A stretch of DNA of 64,000 bases from Callorhinus ursinus (GCF_003265705.1 NW_020313278.1:1011150-1075149), one strand, 5' to 3'; positions 1 through 12,152 are shown, counted from the first letter of the stretch. Program-made: numbers and translations. Notes: a model not told the origin generated them from the letters alone.

Positions 1-1779
1 GTTACTTTTTTCCACTGCATTTAATCTCAAATGCTCTTTGTCAACCTCCTCGTAACTCATCTGCGTGCTCTGTCTCATTGCTCTCTCCCGCGCCCCCTGA
101 GCACAAAGTAACTGTTAAGATCTAGGAGTAGAAAGGGAAATGATTTCGTCTCATAGAAAGACTTAGTTCTGACTGCTAGATTTTTGAAGCCTTTGATTGT
201 GCCATTTTAGATCCAAACAAATCATGGAAGATTGCATATTGTGTGGTACTTTTTTAAATAACATTGAAAAAAAAATTTTTTTTTTCAGTCTCTTGAGAAC
301 AGTGTAGGCTGAATTTTAAAACTTAACAGTTTACTTTGGGGGAACAGAACCTCCCTTTATCTTTTAAGCTAGATTCTCGGATTCTTTTAGACATCATGGC
401 TCGTTAGATCTGTTCTCGTCACCCTAACTTGGCATGAGTGGGTTGAGTTCATCCTTACACTGCAGTGTTCTGAGCATGGCTGAAGCATTAAAAACTTAAT
501 TATAATGTTTAGTATTTTATAGAGCAAAATTAATGGAAAGCATTTGGCTGAATCTAAAGACCCGCAGTCAAATTCTTCAATGTGGTTTACCCAACTGGAG
601 TAGTGGTACACACCTTTAAATCATTCAATGAATAAATAATTTAAAAAACCGAAAAACTATGGGGCTTGTCTGCAGTTTTGTTTTGGTCATCACATCTGAA
701 TTAACTTTTTTGATGTAATCAAGTTCAGGCTTTTAGAAAAGAACCAACCTTCTTAATTTTTTTCCCCCCTAGGGGCTATTGGAACACATTAAATTGGCCT
801 GTGTCTTTGGGCCGTAGGGGTTCCCTCCAGCCGTGAAAGTGGGGCTGGCTTCTTCCTGTGTAAGTCAGAGGGGGTGGCCAAGGCCTGACAGAGGATGAGC
901 CAACCTCAGCGCAATGAAGGTGCAAGACACCAAGGGATGATTTGGAAATGGAGAGAGCTGGGGACCTAGTTGGAAACACGGGCTGCGGAGTTAATTTTAG
1001 AAGAGTATTATGAATGAATCACTAAATTTTTGGCATGATCTTTTGAGGGGTATGGTGACTATGTTAGGATATTTACTTCACTCGTCGCATTTGATTCCAT
1101 ATTGTTAGAGCCTGCTGCTTCATGAGAATGACTACCTAGGTGTCTAGTTACAGGGTGGGGGATCTTCAGAGATATATTCTGGACTCTCCGGGTTGGGGTG
1201 TTGGGGGGGTGACTTGAAATGTTCTGCCAGAGAAGCCGTTGTTTATTCTAAAGTTACAAGAAACTGAAGGTTCATCCGTTTAATTTAGTTAAAGGAGGTG
1301 GTTGTGGTCAGATGTCTGTAGTATCTGCTCCCCCTCCTTGGAAGTTGTTCCCACTCTGTTCAGATGACCTGACCTCACCACGGCCAGCTTGCAGACTCCT
1401 CACAGCAGTGTTTCTGCGGTGTGTAACATTTGACATCTCAGAGTGAGCAGCAGGCCCACACCCCCAGGCTGGCCATCCTGTCTCTCTGAGTTTGCACTGA
1501 AGCATGTGATGCGCTGAAATCCAGGCTTTAACTTCCTGCTACACTCCTGCACGTTCTCTGTGAAGTTCAGCAGACGGCAGCCTAGGTAGGACACCCAACA
1601 GGTTTGGAGGGTCCAACATGGATCGGGTGGTCCTTGGGAAAATTGGGAAGTCTCCCTGATGCTGTTCTGCGTTTCCGAGGACCTCTCTGTTGCATTTTTA
1701 CGGCATTAATGCTTTGAAGAAACACTTAAAACTCCCCGAAGTCCAGCCACACAGCTGCTTGCAGTGTGTGCACAGATCT
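1..1779. other. Unique sequence, no gene seen
   Basis: Mixed AT-rich then GC-moderate sequence. I see no exon with convincing splice signals and no clear repeat. An A9/T10 block near 267-285 is a short self-complementary tract. Confidence 0.5.
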
Positions 1780-2010
1780 TTCCTGCATCAGAACATATAT
1801 GCTGATGATTTTATGACCGAATGGTACTCCCTTGTATGGATGGGCCTTTAGCTTCTCCTAATTAGCGGTACTGCAGTAGTGAACATTGTAGTTTCTTTAA
1901 ATTTCTGTAGGATCCATTTCTGCAGGTAAAAATGGTCGGTTCAAAGGAATTCAGATTTAAAATACTAATGGGTCCTACCAAAGGACCTGCTGCAAAGTAC
2001 CGGTTAATGA
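1780..2010 (-). repeat. Degraded L1 LINE fragment
   Basis: The phrases around 1800-1990 (target-like 'cttgtatggatgggc', 'gtagtgaacattgtag', and a run ending in 'caaaggacctgctgcaaa') resemble the antisense 3' part of old L1 elements. No open frame survives. The family is not assigned. Confidence 0.4.
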
Positions 2011-2124
2011 AAGCATCCATATGGTTCTCCCTACATCTGAGCCAGGGTCAGGTATCTGTGCCATTTGCAGGTAGGGGTGATCTTACCATTTTCATTTGCT
2101 TTTTGCCCCCTTGTTTGAAGGAAG

Positions 2125-2255
2125 AATCTTTGCTCGAAATCCTGTGGATTTGAATGCTGACTCCACCACTTAAACTGGGTGTGAGAACCTGGGTAAGTTT
2201 GCCTCTTTGGGCTGGTTTCATCGTCTGTGAAATAGGTATATTGGAAGAAAATAAA
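2125..2255 (+). repeat. MIR SINE remnant
   Basis: Order of MIR-like words is visible: 'tgaatgctgactccacca', then 'gggtaagtttgcctctttg', then 'catcgtctgtgaaatagg'. This matches the core and 3' part of MIR (ctctgccact..., ttgggcaagt..., ctcatctgtaaaatggg) with heavy divergence. Confidence 0.5.
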
Positions 2256-2599
2256 TGATGTGAAGCTCAATGACCCCAATTCCTTGGGTGCATTTACATC
2301 TACGCCTATAAATCTGCCTCCCCATCAGGGGAGCCCTTGAGTGCTCTGGGATGTGGCTGATAATTTTTGCAATAGCACATTAAGAAAAACTAACACACAT
2401 GCATTTTTATAAGGAGAATTAAAATGTTAGACATTAATATAAAGGCTCTTGTAATTTGTCCCCCCCAAAGGTAAAACCTGAATAGTTTTGGAGTGTAACC
2501 TTCCTAATACTTGTCTTTCATGTATGCAGCCATTAAAAAATACGCAGGTTGATTGATGGATATTTAGGAGTTGGCATTGGGTAATACACTTGGGGGGAC

Positions 2600-5395
2600 A
2601 TAAGTCATTGTGGGAGATGAACTTAGAATCTCCAGTCTTGGAAATGGACTGATTTCACCATGTTCCAGTGCAGTTTAAAACCGGAGGCATAGGTATTAAA
2701 CACGTGGTGGAGCTTTTGTGCTGTGAGGTGGTTAGTTTTCAGGGCAAGAGTTGTCCACACGTGAGCGTGACCCTGTTTTCAGACAGACTGAGTGCCTACT
2801 CTAGGAGATACTACAGGCCAGCAAGTACAGGTGGCCTCGTTCTTAATCCTCAGGTCGGGGGGCCGCACACCTTCTGAACCCAGGTTGAGGGGGTGTTTGT
2901 GTTGCAAAGGGTTTTGGTGCAGACCTCTGTCTCAGCACAATGTACCAGTTAGGGCTGTGGCTTTCCTTTGTTTTAGGTTGGGGTTGTGCCACTCTGAGCT
3001 GCCAGAAGTGTTTAGGGCTCCCGATCCCTCACAGAGCTGCCTCTGAGAGCTTCAGGAGTCTTAGGTTGGATCCGGCTTCCACAGTGGGCAGGCTCAGCAG
3101 GCTGAGAACGGTCTTGCAGCTGACTGAGAAAGAAGGCTTGGGTACCTGGGGCAGCCTGCCACCACCGTTCTCTGGGCCGCGGGCCGCTTTTGGCCACCTG
3201 GGCCAGTGAACTCCTCATCCTGATGTCTTCCAGAAATACCCACCAAGGTATGTGCCACGGTAACTTTGAGATTTGAGGGACGAGTCTCAGACTGTTGATA
3301 ATCCTTAGGGGTGGTGGTGCCGGGGCTGAGATACCTTGGGGGTGGGAGGGGACAGGAACACCTACCAATGGTCCCTGAGTGCCGTGGGAGGAGGCCGATA
3401 GCTTCCCCCATCTCTTCCCCCAAAGCCAATCTTGTAACCACCATGGCAGGGCTGGTTTCAAGGTGTATCTAGAAATTGGTAACTACCAAGAAGTTCTGAT
3501 TTGCTGTTTGAGGCTTAGGTGAACCTAAACATCTGGCATTGTGTTTGCTTACACTTGTATTTGGTATGTGGAGGCTTGTCTCTTGCCCATCTCAGTGTTT
3601 GTCAGATGTGCTGGACTGGAATCCACAGTAAGAAATACCTGTGGCCACCGAGACTGAGCATGGAGATAGACACATACATGCCGTACTAAGAGAGCTGAGC
3701 AGTTCCTCTCTCTCTCTGTCAGTGCACACCACTCCACAGTTTCCTGCTGTCTCACTGGACCAGATTGCTGTTTGTGGTCCTACTACATTGATTTCACCAC
3801 CATATCGGAAACCCAGGCTCTCTGGGCATCCGTGGCTGGCGTACCTGGATAGTAGGTGCCTGGACAGTTGTTGAACGAGCGAGTAGGTAAAAGGTGGCTT
3901 GAAATTTTCTAGGTTTTCATGAAAAGTCCCTAATTTTTCCTCTTGGGCCTTCACAGTGTGTCCAGAAGCAGGGTGTGGTGGTTAAGAGATGGATCTTGGG
4001 GTCATTGACGGGGAGGCAGCCGTGCCATGGGTCTGGGTCTGGGGGAGGGGGAAGGTGCCTGCCATGGCAGCTGGTGCCTAGTGAGCACACACACCTGTTA
4101 GCCGCTAAGTGCGGTCCCCATCCTCTGTGTGCTTGCATAAAAGTCCCTCATCAGAGTCTAGGAGGGATCTCCCTGGGGTTCTACACTAGCTTGCAGCCTC
4201 AGTGTCCCATTTCCTCTCTTCCCTCAGATTGCATGGTTCTCGGGCTGCCCGCACGTCAGAGTCAGCCGTGCTCAGGCTGTACCCAAGGCAAACTAGATGG
4301 TTCTCCTTGGGGTGGGACGCAGGTGCCAGCATTTTCCAAGCTCCTCCAGCTGAGGACCACTGTACGAGGACCCAGTTGAGTCCTGCAGAAAATGTAGAAG
4401 GGAATGTTGCTTTGGCCCTTTCCAGATTGTTTCCTGGGCAGGTGGCCAGTGGCATGGGACTCTGCCATCCCTGAGGCTGAGGGCAGCTGGTGCTGTCAGA
4501 GGACTCTGGCCCTCCCCTTGGGCTGCCTGCCCATCCACCTTCAGTCCCTCAGGCTTGGAGGAAGTCTGGACTTGACCAGTGTGTTTCTCTGGGGCTGGGT
4601 GCTTTCCTGGGCTTGGCAGGAGGAAGTTTGCACCCACCAGCCTTCAGGGTGTGGTGAATCATGGCTCACCAGGAGTGACCCAGCAGGTGTGCCCCCAAGA
4701 TGACTGTCCTGCACCTGCTTGGGAATATGTCCCCTTGGAAGGGATTAATAGAGATTCCTGGGCTCTCCACCCACATACACTGAACGCAAAGGTCTGGGGC
4801 TGGGGACAGGGTGTCTGTAAAAGAATAAAACAAAAATGGATCCTCAGTCCTGGCACCTGGTTACCTCTGTTTACATTTTAAAGATGACATTGATAGTATG
4901 TGCATTTGAGGGAAGATTGGACAGGAAGGTTCCAGGTGAGGAGTCTTCCTCTTCTGAGCAGCTGCCTGGGTCCCTGCATGCGCAGCTGAGCTTGGAGTCG
5001 TGTGGCCTGCAGCTGAGCGGGGAGCTGGGCCGTTGGACCATCTCAACCTGGAACCCTGTACCAGGGACTTGTCACGAGGACCAGTCCCTGTCCCCAGATC
5101 GCAGGGTGGGGCGTGCCCACCACACCCCGAGTCTCCCTGCCTTGCCTAGAGGTACTGGGTGTCCTTTATAAAACATGGCTCTGTGTGTGCCTACATATGT
5201 GTGTATCTGAAAAACCGTATACGGAAGGGTTCCGATACACCCCAGACTGCACTTGGGTTTCCCAGAAGTGCCCGTTACCAGCCCGTGCAGATGTGCATCT
5301 TGTGCCTTGAATGTTGCTTGGAGAACATCCAACCTTCTCCCCATTTACCAGATGAGGAGCTGAGGCTTCAGTGACTGGCTCTGTGGCCACTGCCC
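2600..5395. other. Unique sequence, GC-rich in the second half, no gene seen
   Basis: Several overlapping open frames of 60-150 codons occur on both strands at 2.8-4.9 kb. None has a recognisable domain, they coexist in all frames, and none has a credible exon structure. I read them as chance frames in GC-rich DNA. Confidence 0.5.
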
Positions 5396-5399
5396 CGTG

Positions 5400-5540
5400 T
5401 GGGGCCTGGAGCCTCGTGCCTATGGTGTCACCTCTCTTGGCAAGTTCTTGAGCCACCCTGCCTCGATTTCCCCATCTGTAAAGAGGGTTGTGCGGATGAA
5501 CTGAGGTAATGCCTAAAACAGAAGGGTCCCTGGCACCGTA
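5400..5540 (+). repeat. MIR SINE remnant
   Basis: Contains 'ttggcaagttcttgagcc', 'tcgatttccccatctgtaa' and 'gaggtaatgcctaaaac', in the order of the MIR core and 3' end. Confidence 0.55.
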
Positions 5541-6639
5541 GCCCTGAGATGCCGTGCTTTCCGCTTCTCCACGGGGGAGCTGAAGTGATCTCCTGGGGCT
5601 GGTAAGTGGTGGGTTGGAAGCTGCCCCCAATGGAGGAGAGAGCGCTCTGGGGGAGGAGTGGGGTGCGCTGAGGTCAGCGGACAGTTCAGGTGCACTGAGT
5701 GTCACCAGGAATGGTTTAGGTGACACTCCTGGGCTCGGTCTGGACCCACCTCCAAGGGCAGGAACTGTCGTTCCCAGTGGCGCACGGCCTCGACCTCGAC
5801 CTCAACCTCAACACAGGAGCAGGTGGGCTCCCGCGGAGCTGCCTGGGACCTGACATCCCAAAGAAATCCCATGTCCAGTCAGCTCTCCAGCAGGGCTGCC
5901 TCCCCGCCCCCCCCCCCCCCCCCCCCCGCCCATCCACCGCGTGGGCTTCACTCCAGCGGCGGAAGCCAGAGTGCCGACAGATGTCCCCAGCACGGGTAAC
6001 TGGCCAGCAGGGTCACCAGCCCAGTGATTGCAATCCTGCCCGTCTCCCAGCCCAGCAGGTGGGGAGGCCCCAAGGAGACAGCGGGGCGGGGGGGGGTCAG
6101 TTTCCAGATCCCCAGCGTGCAGCTGACAGGCCCTTTCTGAGGCCTGGGAGGAAGGACCGAGCTTGGGCTGCAGGCACTGGCACCCCTGCCGGCATTCCCA
6201 GTTGGTGCCAACAGTGAGGGTTTCCCGGCCTGGGCGTGACCTGGCAGGGTCCAGTGTCCACCCCACTGGAACCTTCTCCCGCAGACGCCTCTCCCTCCTT
6301 TTAACATTTACTCGGTTCAGGGGCTCTACAGGACGCAGTTCTTCGACGCCTGCCCCCCGAGCTGCCCTTCTGCCCACTTTTTTGTCCCCTTACTTTCCTC
6401 TTGCCCGTCCCTTGCTGGGAGACCCCTTCTGACCCTCCCCTCCTGCATTGTTCTCTCTGCTCGTTGTTTCTCATTATGTCTTGGGGATTTTATTTACTGG
6501 TCTGCCTTCCCTGGAGGCTGTGTGTGCTCCCTCGAGCCTGTCCCGGGGCCCCTCACCGGAGCAGACAGTAAGCAGTGGTTGGAAGGATGATGGCATCTCC
6601 ACTGAAAGGGCCGGGGAGTGGCCAAGCCAGGATCCTAAT
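5541..6639. other. GC-rich unique sequence with a poly-C run
   Basis: GC-rich but poor in CpG, so not a CpG island. It includes a run of about 21 C at 5907-5927 and a shorter G run near 6086-6096. Open frames here (for example 5808-6377 minus) are low-complexity Pro/Gly-rich and unsupported. Confidence 0.5.
5907..5927. repeat. Poly-C homopolymer
   Basis: Uninterrupted C run of about 21 bases. Its length is probably unstable between individuals and between sequencing runs. Confidence 0.85.
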
Positions 6640-6820
6640 CCAGATCTGTCAGGCTCCCGTCCTATAGAAGGCACCGGCGTGCTCGGGTTCAAATTCACGA
6701 GGAGATGGGGAGTGTGGGGTGGTAGGACTTGGGGCAGGTTCCCTTAACCCAGGCTTCAGTTTGCTCTCCTGTAAAGTAGGGTGACCGCCTTGCAGTGCTG
6801 TGAGCACTTACAAATCCGTT
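6640..6820 (+). repeat. MIR SINE remnant
   Basis: The words 'gggttcaaattcacgagg', 'ggggcaggttcccttaac', 'gcttcagtttgctctcctg' and 'taaagtagggtgaccg' follow MIR order (unspliced exon-like look is misleading). Confidence 0.55.
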
Positions 6821-8139
6821 AGTGCGGTCTTGGTATGGGTTCCACAACCCCTGCTGTTGGGGGTCTGGCCAGTGACCGAAAGAGATGCCCGTGGGACCTG
6901 CCCGACCCTGGTCAATTCGGATGAGCTTGGATTGAGTGTGAGACCTTCTGTCACTTGCACACCAGCCAGCGATGGAAGCAGATGCGGAAATCTTGTCCCA
7001 CGTCGCACCGAGCCAAGCAGCCCACAAAGGCCTGACCCCCACCGGGGGACCTATGGTTGCCCTTGAACAGCTCCCTAAGGCCGGGAGCCCTGCATTCTCC
7101 TGCAGTGACTCACTTCCTGTTTGGGCCTGGAATTTGGAAGACTGAGAAACAGAGAGCTCCATGGGAACGGCTGGGCCCACCCACCAGAGCCTTAAAGGGA
7201 CAGTTGTCCAGGCTAGGGCTTGTGGCGGGGGGGTGGGCCCCTGGTGGTGGGGCTGGAGTGTTGCCCAAGTGAGGATTTGAACCCAGGGAGTCTGCTGCCA
7301 GATCCCACAGCCCTCCTCTTTCTCTCCTAAGGAGCCTCCCCACCCCACTTCTGCGATGCCCAGTCCAGTTGATGGGCTGGTTTGGAAGGACCCTCACTGC
7401 CAACACCTTACTGTCTGATCTTGTCAAGATCGTGGCCTGTCTTGTCCTTTGTTGCCTGTCCTAGCAAGCTGGGTAACCATATCCCAGGCTGATGGTGAAA
7501 ATCCTATGAGATCCTGTTTGTTGGGGACGGCACACACTCAGATGCTGCTGGGGACAGATGAGTGGGGCTGGCAGCCCAGAGACAACTGACTTGCAGAGTG
7601 CACGTCCCCTTCAGTGCATGTCCTCAAATTCATGTGTTCGGTCCAACTGAGCACCTGTGGGTGAGGCTGACCTTGGCCTGCCTTGGGGTCAAAACCTCAG
7701 GAGAATGCCTGGGTGGATGCTTTTCTAGGCTCCTTCAGAAACAGCAGTCTGGTTCTCTGGGCCTCACCTTGTCCACCTGTAAAATGGACCCTCTCCCCAG
7801 TCCTGGCTTTGGGGTCTGGGACACTGCGCAGTCAGTGGGCTGTAACTTGTGAATACTTGTCCTCAGGGTTTAGACCTTGCCTACCCCCGCTCCACCTCCC
7901 TCCCATTCCCAGGCTGTACCACATGGGGTACTCGTGGTGCCCTTGGCCTGGTCATCTTGGGTTCCTGTAGTGGCTGTAATTCTTCCGTTAGCCTGTGGCA
8001 GAAGGTGTCTGTGGATGTGGACAAAGCAGGCTCCGCCTTCTCAGTGTGCAGCTAGCTGGGGACCAGACAGACAGGAATGGACCCTGCCAACCGTGTAGGA
8101 ATTTATGTAATGGGCACAGGAGAGGGGCCAGGCATCCTC
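6821..8139. other. Unique GC-rich sequence, no gene seen
   Basis: A 217-codon open frame runs on the minus strand at 6695-7348, partly across a MIR. It shows no domain, no compositional sign of coding, and equally long frames lie opposite it. Confidence 0.45.
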
Positions 8140-8290
8140 ATAGCCCCATTTTTCAATAGTCTCTTGTAAGTTTATGGCAGCCCCTGAGGCATGTGTGTTC
8201 TAGCCTTTTTGCCAGTGGAGAAGCTCAGAGAGGTTGAGTGACTTGTCTGGGAGATGCCCAGCTATGACTCAAACTTGGGATTGCGTTTCT
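8140..8290 (-). repeat. MIR SINE remnant
   Basis: Reads 'gagaagctcagagaggttg', 'agtgacttgtctgggag' and 'gactcaaacttggga', the reverse-strand order of a MIR core. Confidence 0.55.
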
Positions 8291-8536
8291 CTAAAAGGTT
8301 CGGACTCTGCTCTCCTGTGTGACTTTCCTTACCTGAAAAAGGTACAATCCTTGTCTTCCCTAGAACTTGGGATCCAGTGGGCAGCATGACATTGACATCA
8401 TCATTTTATGTGTTTAACTGCTTTTTTATTCACTCCAGTCAGATGGTGGTGTTTTGTGGTCTCAGCATGAAGAGAGAAAAATTGCATCTTTTCCCACACA
8501 GTCATGCTTTTTCTTTATTATAAGAATGGAGTTCTT

Positions 8537-8735
8537 GGGCGCCTGGGTGGCTCAGTTGGTTAAGCGACTGCCTTCGGCTCAGGTCATGATCCTGGAGTCC
8601 CGGGATCGAGTCCCGCATCGGGCTTCCTGCTCAGCAGGGAGTCTGCTTCTCCCTCTGACCCTCTTCCCTCTCGTGCTTTCTATCTCTCATTCTCTCTCTC
8701 TCTCAAATAAATAAATAAAATCTTTAAAAAAAAAA
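8537..8735 (+). mobile_element. CAN SINE (SINEC), full length
   Basis: tRNA-Lys-like head with an A-box-like 'gtggctcagttggttaag' and B-box-like 'gggatcgagtccc', then a TC-rich stretch and an A tail. A perfect 15-bp target duplication, aagaatggagttctt, flanks it at 8522-8536 and 8736-8750. The clean duplication and low divergence suggest a fairly recent insertion. Confidence 0.95.
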
Positions 8736-8768
8736 AAGAATGGAGTTCTTTATCAGAGTGGCTGGTTT

Positions 8769-8915
8769 AGGGACGCCTGGGTGGTTCATATGATGAAGCG
8801 TCTGCCTTCGGCTCAGGTCATGATCCCAGGATCCCGGGATCGAGTCCCACATCGGGCTCCCTGCTCTGCGGGGAGCCTGCTTCTCCCTCTGCCTGCCCCT
8901 CACCGTGCTTGTGCG

Positions 8916-8947
<32 letters not shown>

Positions 8948-8988
8948 GACAGGTGAATAAATAAAATCTTAAACACAAAACAAAACAA
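8769..8988 (+). mobile_element. CAN SINE (SINEC), full length
   Basis: Same orientation as the SINE ending at 8735, only about 33 bp downstream. It carries a long (TC)n before 'aggtgaataaataaaatctt'. A perfect 12-bp duplication, agtggctggttt, flanks it at 8757-8768 and 8989-9000. Confidence 0.95.
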
Positions 8989-9029
8989 AGTGGCTGGTTT
9001 CGAATATAGAAGCACACTACACTATTCAA

Positions 9030-9225
9030 AGAAATAGAGCACAGTCTCCGCACGTAGACTGCCTGGATATGAATCCTGGCTCCACTGGCGAGCTGTGTGA
9101 CCTTGAGCAGACCCACCTACCTGCCCTGTGGGCCTCAGTCTCCTCATCTGTAAGATGTGCAGAACAGCAGCTTCTATTTCACGTTCTTAGGAGGCTTACA
9201 TGAGTTTAAGGAGTGAATATTTATA
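9030..9225 (+). repeat. MIR SINE
   Basis: Good MIR order: 'actgcctggatatgaatcc', 'ggctccactggcgagctgtg', 'tgaccttgagcaga', 'ctcagtctcctcatctgt', 'taagatgtgcagaac'. Confidence 0.7.
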
Positions 9226-9366
9226 AATTCCTTAGGCTGGCCTTGCCATATACTCCTACAGACCTTGACACATGACAGAGCTCATAGCCTCCCTTGTCCC
9301 CCCAAGCCCCGATCCTGCTTCTTCTGCTCTGATTTGGGTAGCCCGTCTTCTTTCTGGGCCAGGTGT

Positions 9367-9560
9367 CCGAAAAACTACAGCCTGAGGGCCAAATCCAGCT
9401 CACTGCCTGGTTTTGTAAACTTTTATTTAGACTTGTTCACGTTATTGCCCTGGGCTGCTTTGACGCTTCAACGGCAGATCCGAAGAGTTGGGAAAGACGC
9501 CTTTACAGTTCACAAAGCCCAAAAATATGGACTGTCTGGTCCAAGGAAGCGTTGGCTGCT
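9367..9560 (+). mobile_element. hAT-Charlie-like DNA transposon remnant
   Basis: Starts near 'aaaaactacagcctgaggg' and continues 'ccaaatccagctcactgcc', 'ttttgtaaacttttattt', 'cttcaacggcagatccga', 'cacaaagcccaaaaata'. These words belong to a common non-autonomous hAT family. Related pieces lie at 24300-24360 (opposite strand) and 62225-62375. Confidence 0.6.
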
Positions 9561-9852
9561 CTTTGCTCCTAGAGCACGTCATGTGATTTAAAATGATAGA
9601 CGGGCTCATAGTGTAGGCATTTGTCTCGCCGTCTGCTCGTCTTCACGTTCCATGGAGAACCTCCTTCCTGCTCTGTGCACGTGGCTCTGCTGTTCCTTCC
9701 TACCCACCTCTGTGATGTCAGCTTATTTCATGGGAGACCATTGCATGAGGTGCTGCAGTGCACATCTTCGTGCCCACGTGGGAGATTTCTAGACCCCAAG
9801 AAGCGGACATTCTGGGTCACAGCATACGTACATCTAACAATGTACGATCGCG

Positions 9853-9970
9853 GGGCGCCTGGCTGGGGCACTATCGGAGGAGCGTGCGACTCTTGGTACC
9901 GGGGTTGTGAGTTCCAGCCCCATGTGGGGTGTAGAGATTGCTTAAATGAATAAGAAGTTAAAAATAAAAG
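9853..9970 (+). mobile_element. CAN SINE, short tRNA-only type
   Basis: Begins 'gggcgcctggctggggca', passes 'gagcgtgcgactcttgg' and 'gttgtgagttccagcccc', and ends 'gcttaaatgaataagaag' followed by A-rich sequence. This is the SINE subtype without the TC-rich body. Similar short forms occur at 12153, 15446 and 50611. Confidence 0.85.
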
Positions 9971-10464
9971 TTTATGATTGAGACTATATATTTATCTTCC
10001 TAGAAGGCCAGTTTTTACTCCCTCTGGCTCTGTCTGCAAGTACCCGTTTCCCCCTCTCCACCCCGAAGGGCCGATTCTTTTCAAATTAACTTATAGTTGG
10101 GATTCATAGCTCTCATAAAAGCCCAAAGGGACTTTTGGAAACGGATCAGAAGTATTTAAGTTCAGGCAAAAGAATTCACAGCTGAGAATAGCTAAAGAAA
10201 TTTTGGAGAAAAAAAATTAAAATAGTAATAAGTAAAAGTTAAGTATTAGCACCAGTGGTAAGACGGGATAGAACACTCCAGAAAATACCCAGGTTTATAG
10301 AAGAACTTGGTAGTCCATCAGGAAATAGCACAAAATGACAGGGAGGGGATGGATTGGTCAACAGGTGGCATCAGGAAAGTTGACTGTTGGGGGAAAATTT
10401 TTGTTAGAGGATCACTTCATGCTCCCACATATATTGACAGATTAAAGAGTTAAATGTAAGACAA

Positions 10465-10561
10465 GCTCAGCGGGAAGCCTTCTCCCTCTCCCACTCCCCC
10501 TGCTTGGTGTTCCCTCACTTGCTGTCTCTCTCTGTCAAATGAATAAAATCTTAAAAAAAAA
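10465..10561 (+). mobile_element. CAN SINE, 5'-truncated
   Basis: Only the second half is present, from 'gctcagcgggaagccttc' through 'ctctctctgtcaaatgaa' to an A tail. It sits inside an old L1. Confidence 0.8.
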
Positions 10562-10640
10562 GATACAAACAATTAAAAGCTGAAGGAAAATATGTGTGAA
10601 TATTTAACTTTGTAAATATAAAGGTATTGGGGCAATATTT

Positions 10641-10696
<56 letters not shown>
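10641..10696. repeat. Compound (GT)n(GA)n microsatellite
   Basis: About 12 GT units are followed by about 16 GA units, directly upstream of the SINE starting at 10703. Confidence 0.95.
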
Positions 10697-10699
<3 letters not shown>

Positions 10700-10702
10700 C
10701 TT

Positions 10703-10859
10703 GAGGGTGCCTGGGTGGCTCAGTCTGTTAAGCATCTGACTTCAGCTCAGGTCATGATCTCGGGGTCCTGGGACTGAGCCCCGCATCAGGCTTCCTGCTC
10801 AGCAGAGAGTCTGCTTCTCCCTCTGCACCCCCCTCAAATAAATCTTTTAAAAAAAAAAG
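10703..10859 (+). mobile_element. CAN SINE with shortened TC stretch
   Basis: Head 'gagggtgcctgggtggctc', then 'gtcatgatctcggggtcc', then a body that goes from 'ccctctgcacccccctc' straight to 'aaataaatcttt' and an A tail. A short candidate duplication (agcttga) is seen on both sides. Confidence 0.9.
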
Positions 10860-11580
10860 TTTAAAATAAAAAGCTTGATTATAAGTGTAAATTTAAACAT
10901 TACCAATATAAATAAACTTGAAAGTATAAAGGGACTGTGATAAGTATGATAAATTTAATGTATATATGTATATCTATCAATAAACACGTGTGCACATGAC
11001 ATACATGAATAAGAAAGTAATATGCCTAAAAGGAAAAAATAACAAAAAATATGAACAGGGAGTTTTCAGAAGCAGAAATACAAATGACCAATCAACATAC
11101 GAATCACCAGTTCAACTTACTTTGTGAAACTCAGATTTGAAAAGGAGATAACTGTGTTTTGAATACGTTTTTGAGAAGATCCATTGCTACCACCCAGGAC
11201 CGGGAAGTCTGAGATGATGTATCCCCAGCACATGCTTTTCCTAACAGGACAGCCTGTCTACCACACGTTGAAAAATCAGTTGGCCACGTACATGAAGATC
11301 TTCAAAGACAGTCCTAATTTCCTATCCTCTAATTCTAAGTGTTAATCCCAACAGGGGGGTTAATTAATTGTGGAAGGCAATTCTTAAGCAACAATACAAA
11401 GTGTAGTGTTTGGAGTAACAAGACAACAGAAACCTGATGATAGGGGACTGATCAAACATACCAGTTTCACTAGGTGGTTAAGCCTTTATAAAGCACGCCC
11501 TTGACGGGTGTCTTGAAAGATAGGAGAATGCTCTTCACATAACATACGTACAGCATGATCTTAATTTGCCTAGAACGGTG

Positions 11581-12099
11581 CCAGGCAGCAAGTTTCCAAT
11601 AAATATTAGCTATTATGATTACTGAGGATTGCAAACCCTCAAAGGATCATTCACTCATTCGTTCACGTATTCGTTGCTCCGTTGATGGGCATCTGGACAT
11701 CTCACTAGTATGTGAGCCAGCTGGGGAGGGTTGTGGGGGCGGCAACCCTGGCTTCCCTCTTCCCATTAGGCGGCTCCCTGGGCCTCCAGCTGGCTCTGTT
11801 TCTGGCTGGGCACTGCCATCTAGAGGCTCCTGGCCCACAGGACAGCTGTCCCTTGTAGCCCCTCACCTGGACACGGGGCCCAGGTTTGCCCAAGACCTCT
11901 CTCACTGCACAGGCACTGCCTGGGGAGAGCTGCTTGTTTTCTGGAAGCCTCTGAGAACAAAGCCTCTGAGACCATACTAGTTCCTTTATGCCAAGATCTT
12001 ATGTGGAGCAAGGAGGCCTTTGGGGCAGGGTTTCTTAAAATGTGGTCCTTGAACCTGCAGCAGTATCATCAGTAGGTGGAGAACTTAAATAGTTCTTAA
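11581..12099. other. Mostly unique sequence, no gene seen
   Basis: A 121-codon frame at 11615-11980 shows no recognised domain. A short stretch near 12026-12080 ('cttaaaatgtggtccttga', 'cagcagtatcatcagtagg') looks like a MER5A-type fragment. Confidence 0.45.
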
Positions 12100-12152
12100 G
12101 CTCTTTGGCCCATTTTTAAATCAGGTTATTTGTTTTCTTATTGTTGAATTTT

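Larger units (their letters stand above)
10090..11580 (+). mobile_element. Old L1 LINE (ORF2 region and 3' part), interrupted
   Basis: Degraded L1 phrases run in order along the plus strand: 'caccagtggtaagacggga' and 'acccaggtttatagaagaac' near 10.26-10.31 kb, 'gattaaagagttaaatgta' at 10.44 kb, and 'atgaacagggagttttcag' with 'aaatacaaatgaccaatcaa' at 11.05-11.1 kb. Two SINEs and a (GT)n(GA)n microsatellite interrupt it. No ORF2 frame survives. Confidence 0.6.

Noticed and set aside
745..790. Splice acceptor-like 'tttttcccccctag' at 757-772
   Set aside because: No downstream donor gives an open, supported exon.
5166..6377. Overlapping frames of 165-189 codons on both strands
   Set aside because: Low-complexity Pro/Gly/Arg-rich text crossing a poly-C run. 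These are typical chance frames.
5560..6440. Possible CpG-island promoter
   Set aside because: GC content is high but CpG dinucleotides are sparse, and no transcription start features are seen.
6695..7348. 217-codon open frame on the minus strand
   Set aside because: GC-rich sequence with long frames in several phases, partly over a MIR, no domain.
8537..8620. tRNA-Lys gene
   Set aside because: The A- and B-box-like words belong to SINE heads. No copy folds as a complete tRNA with a proper 3' half.
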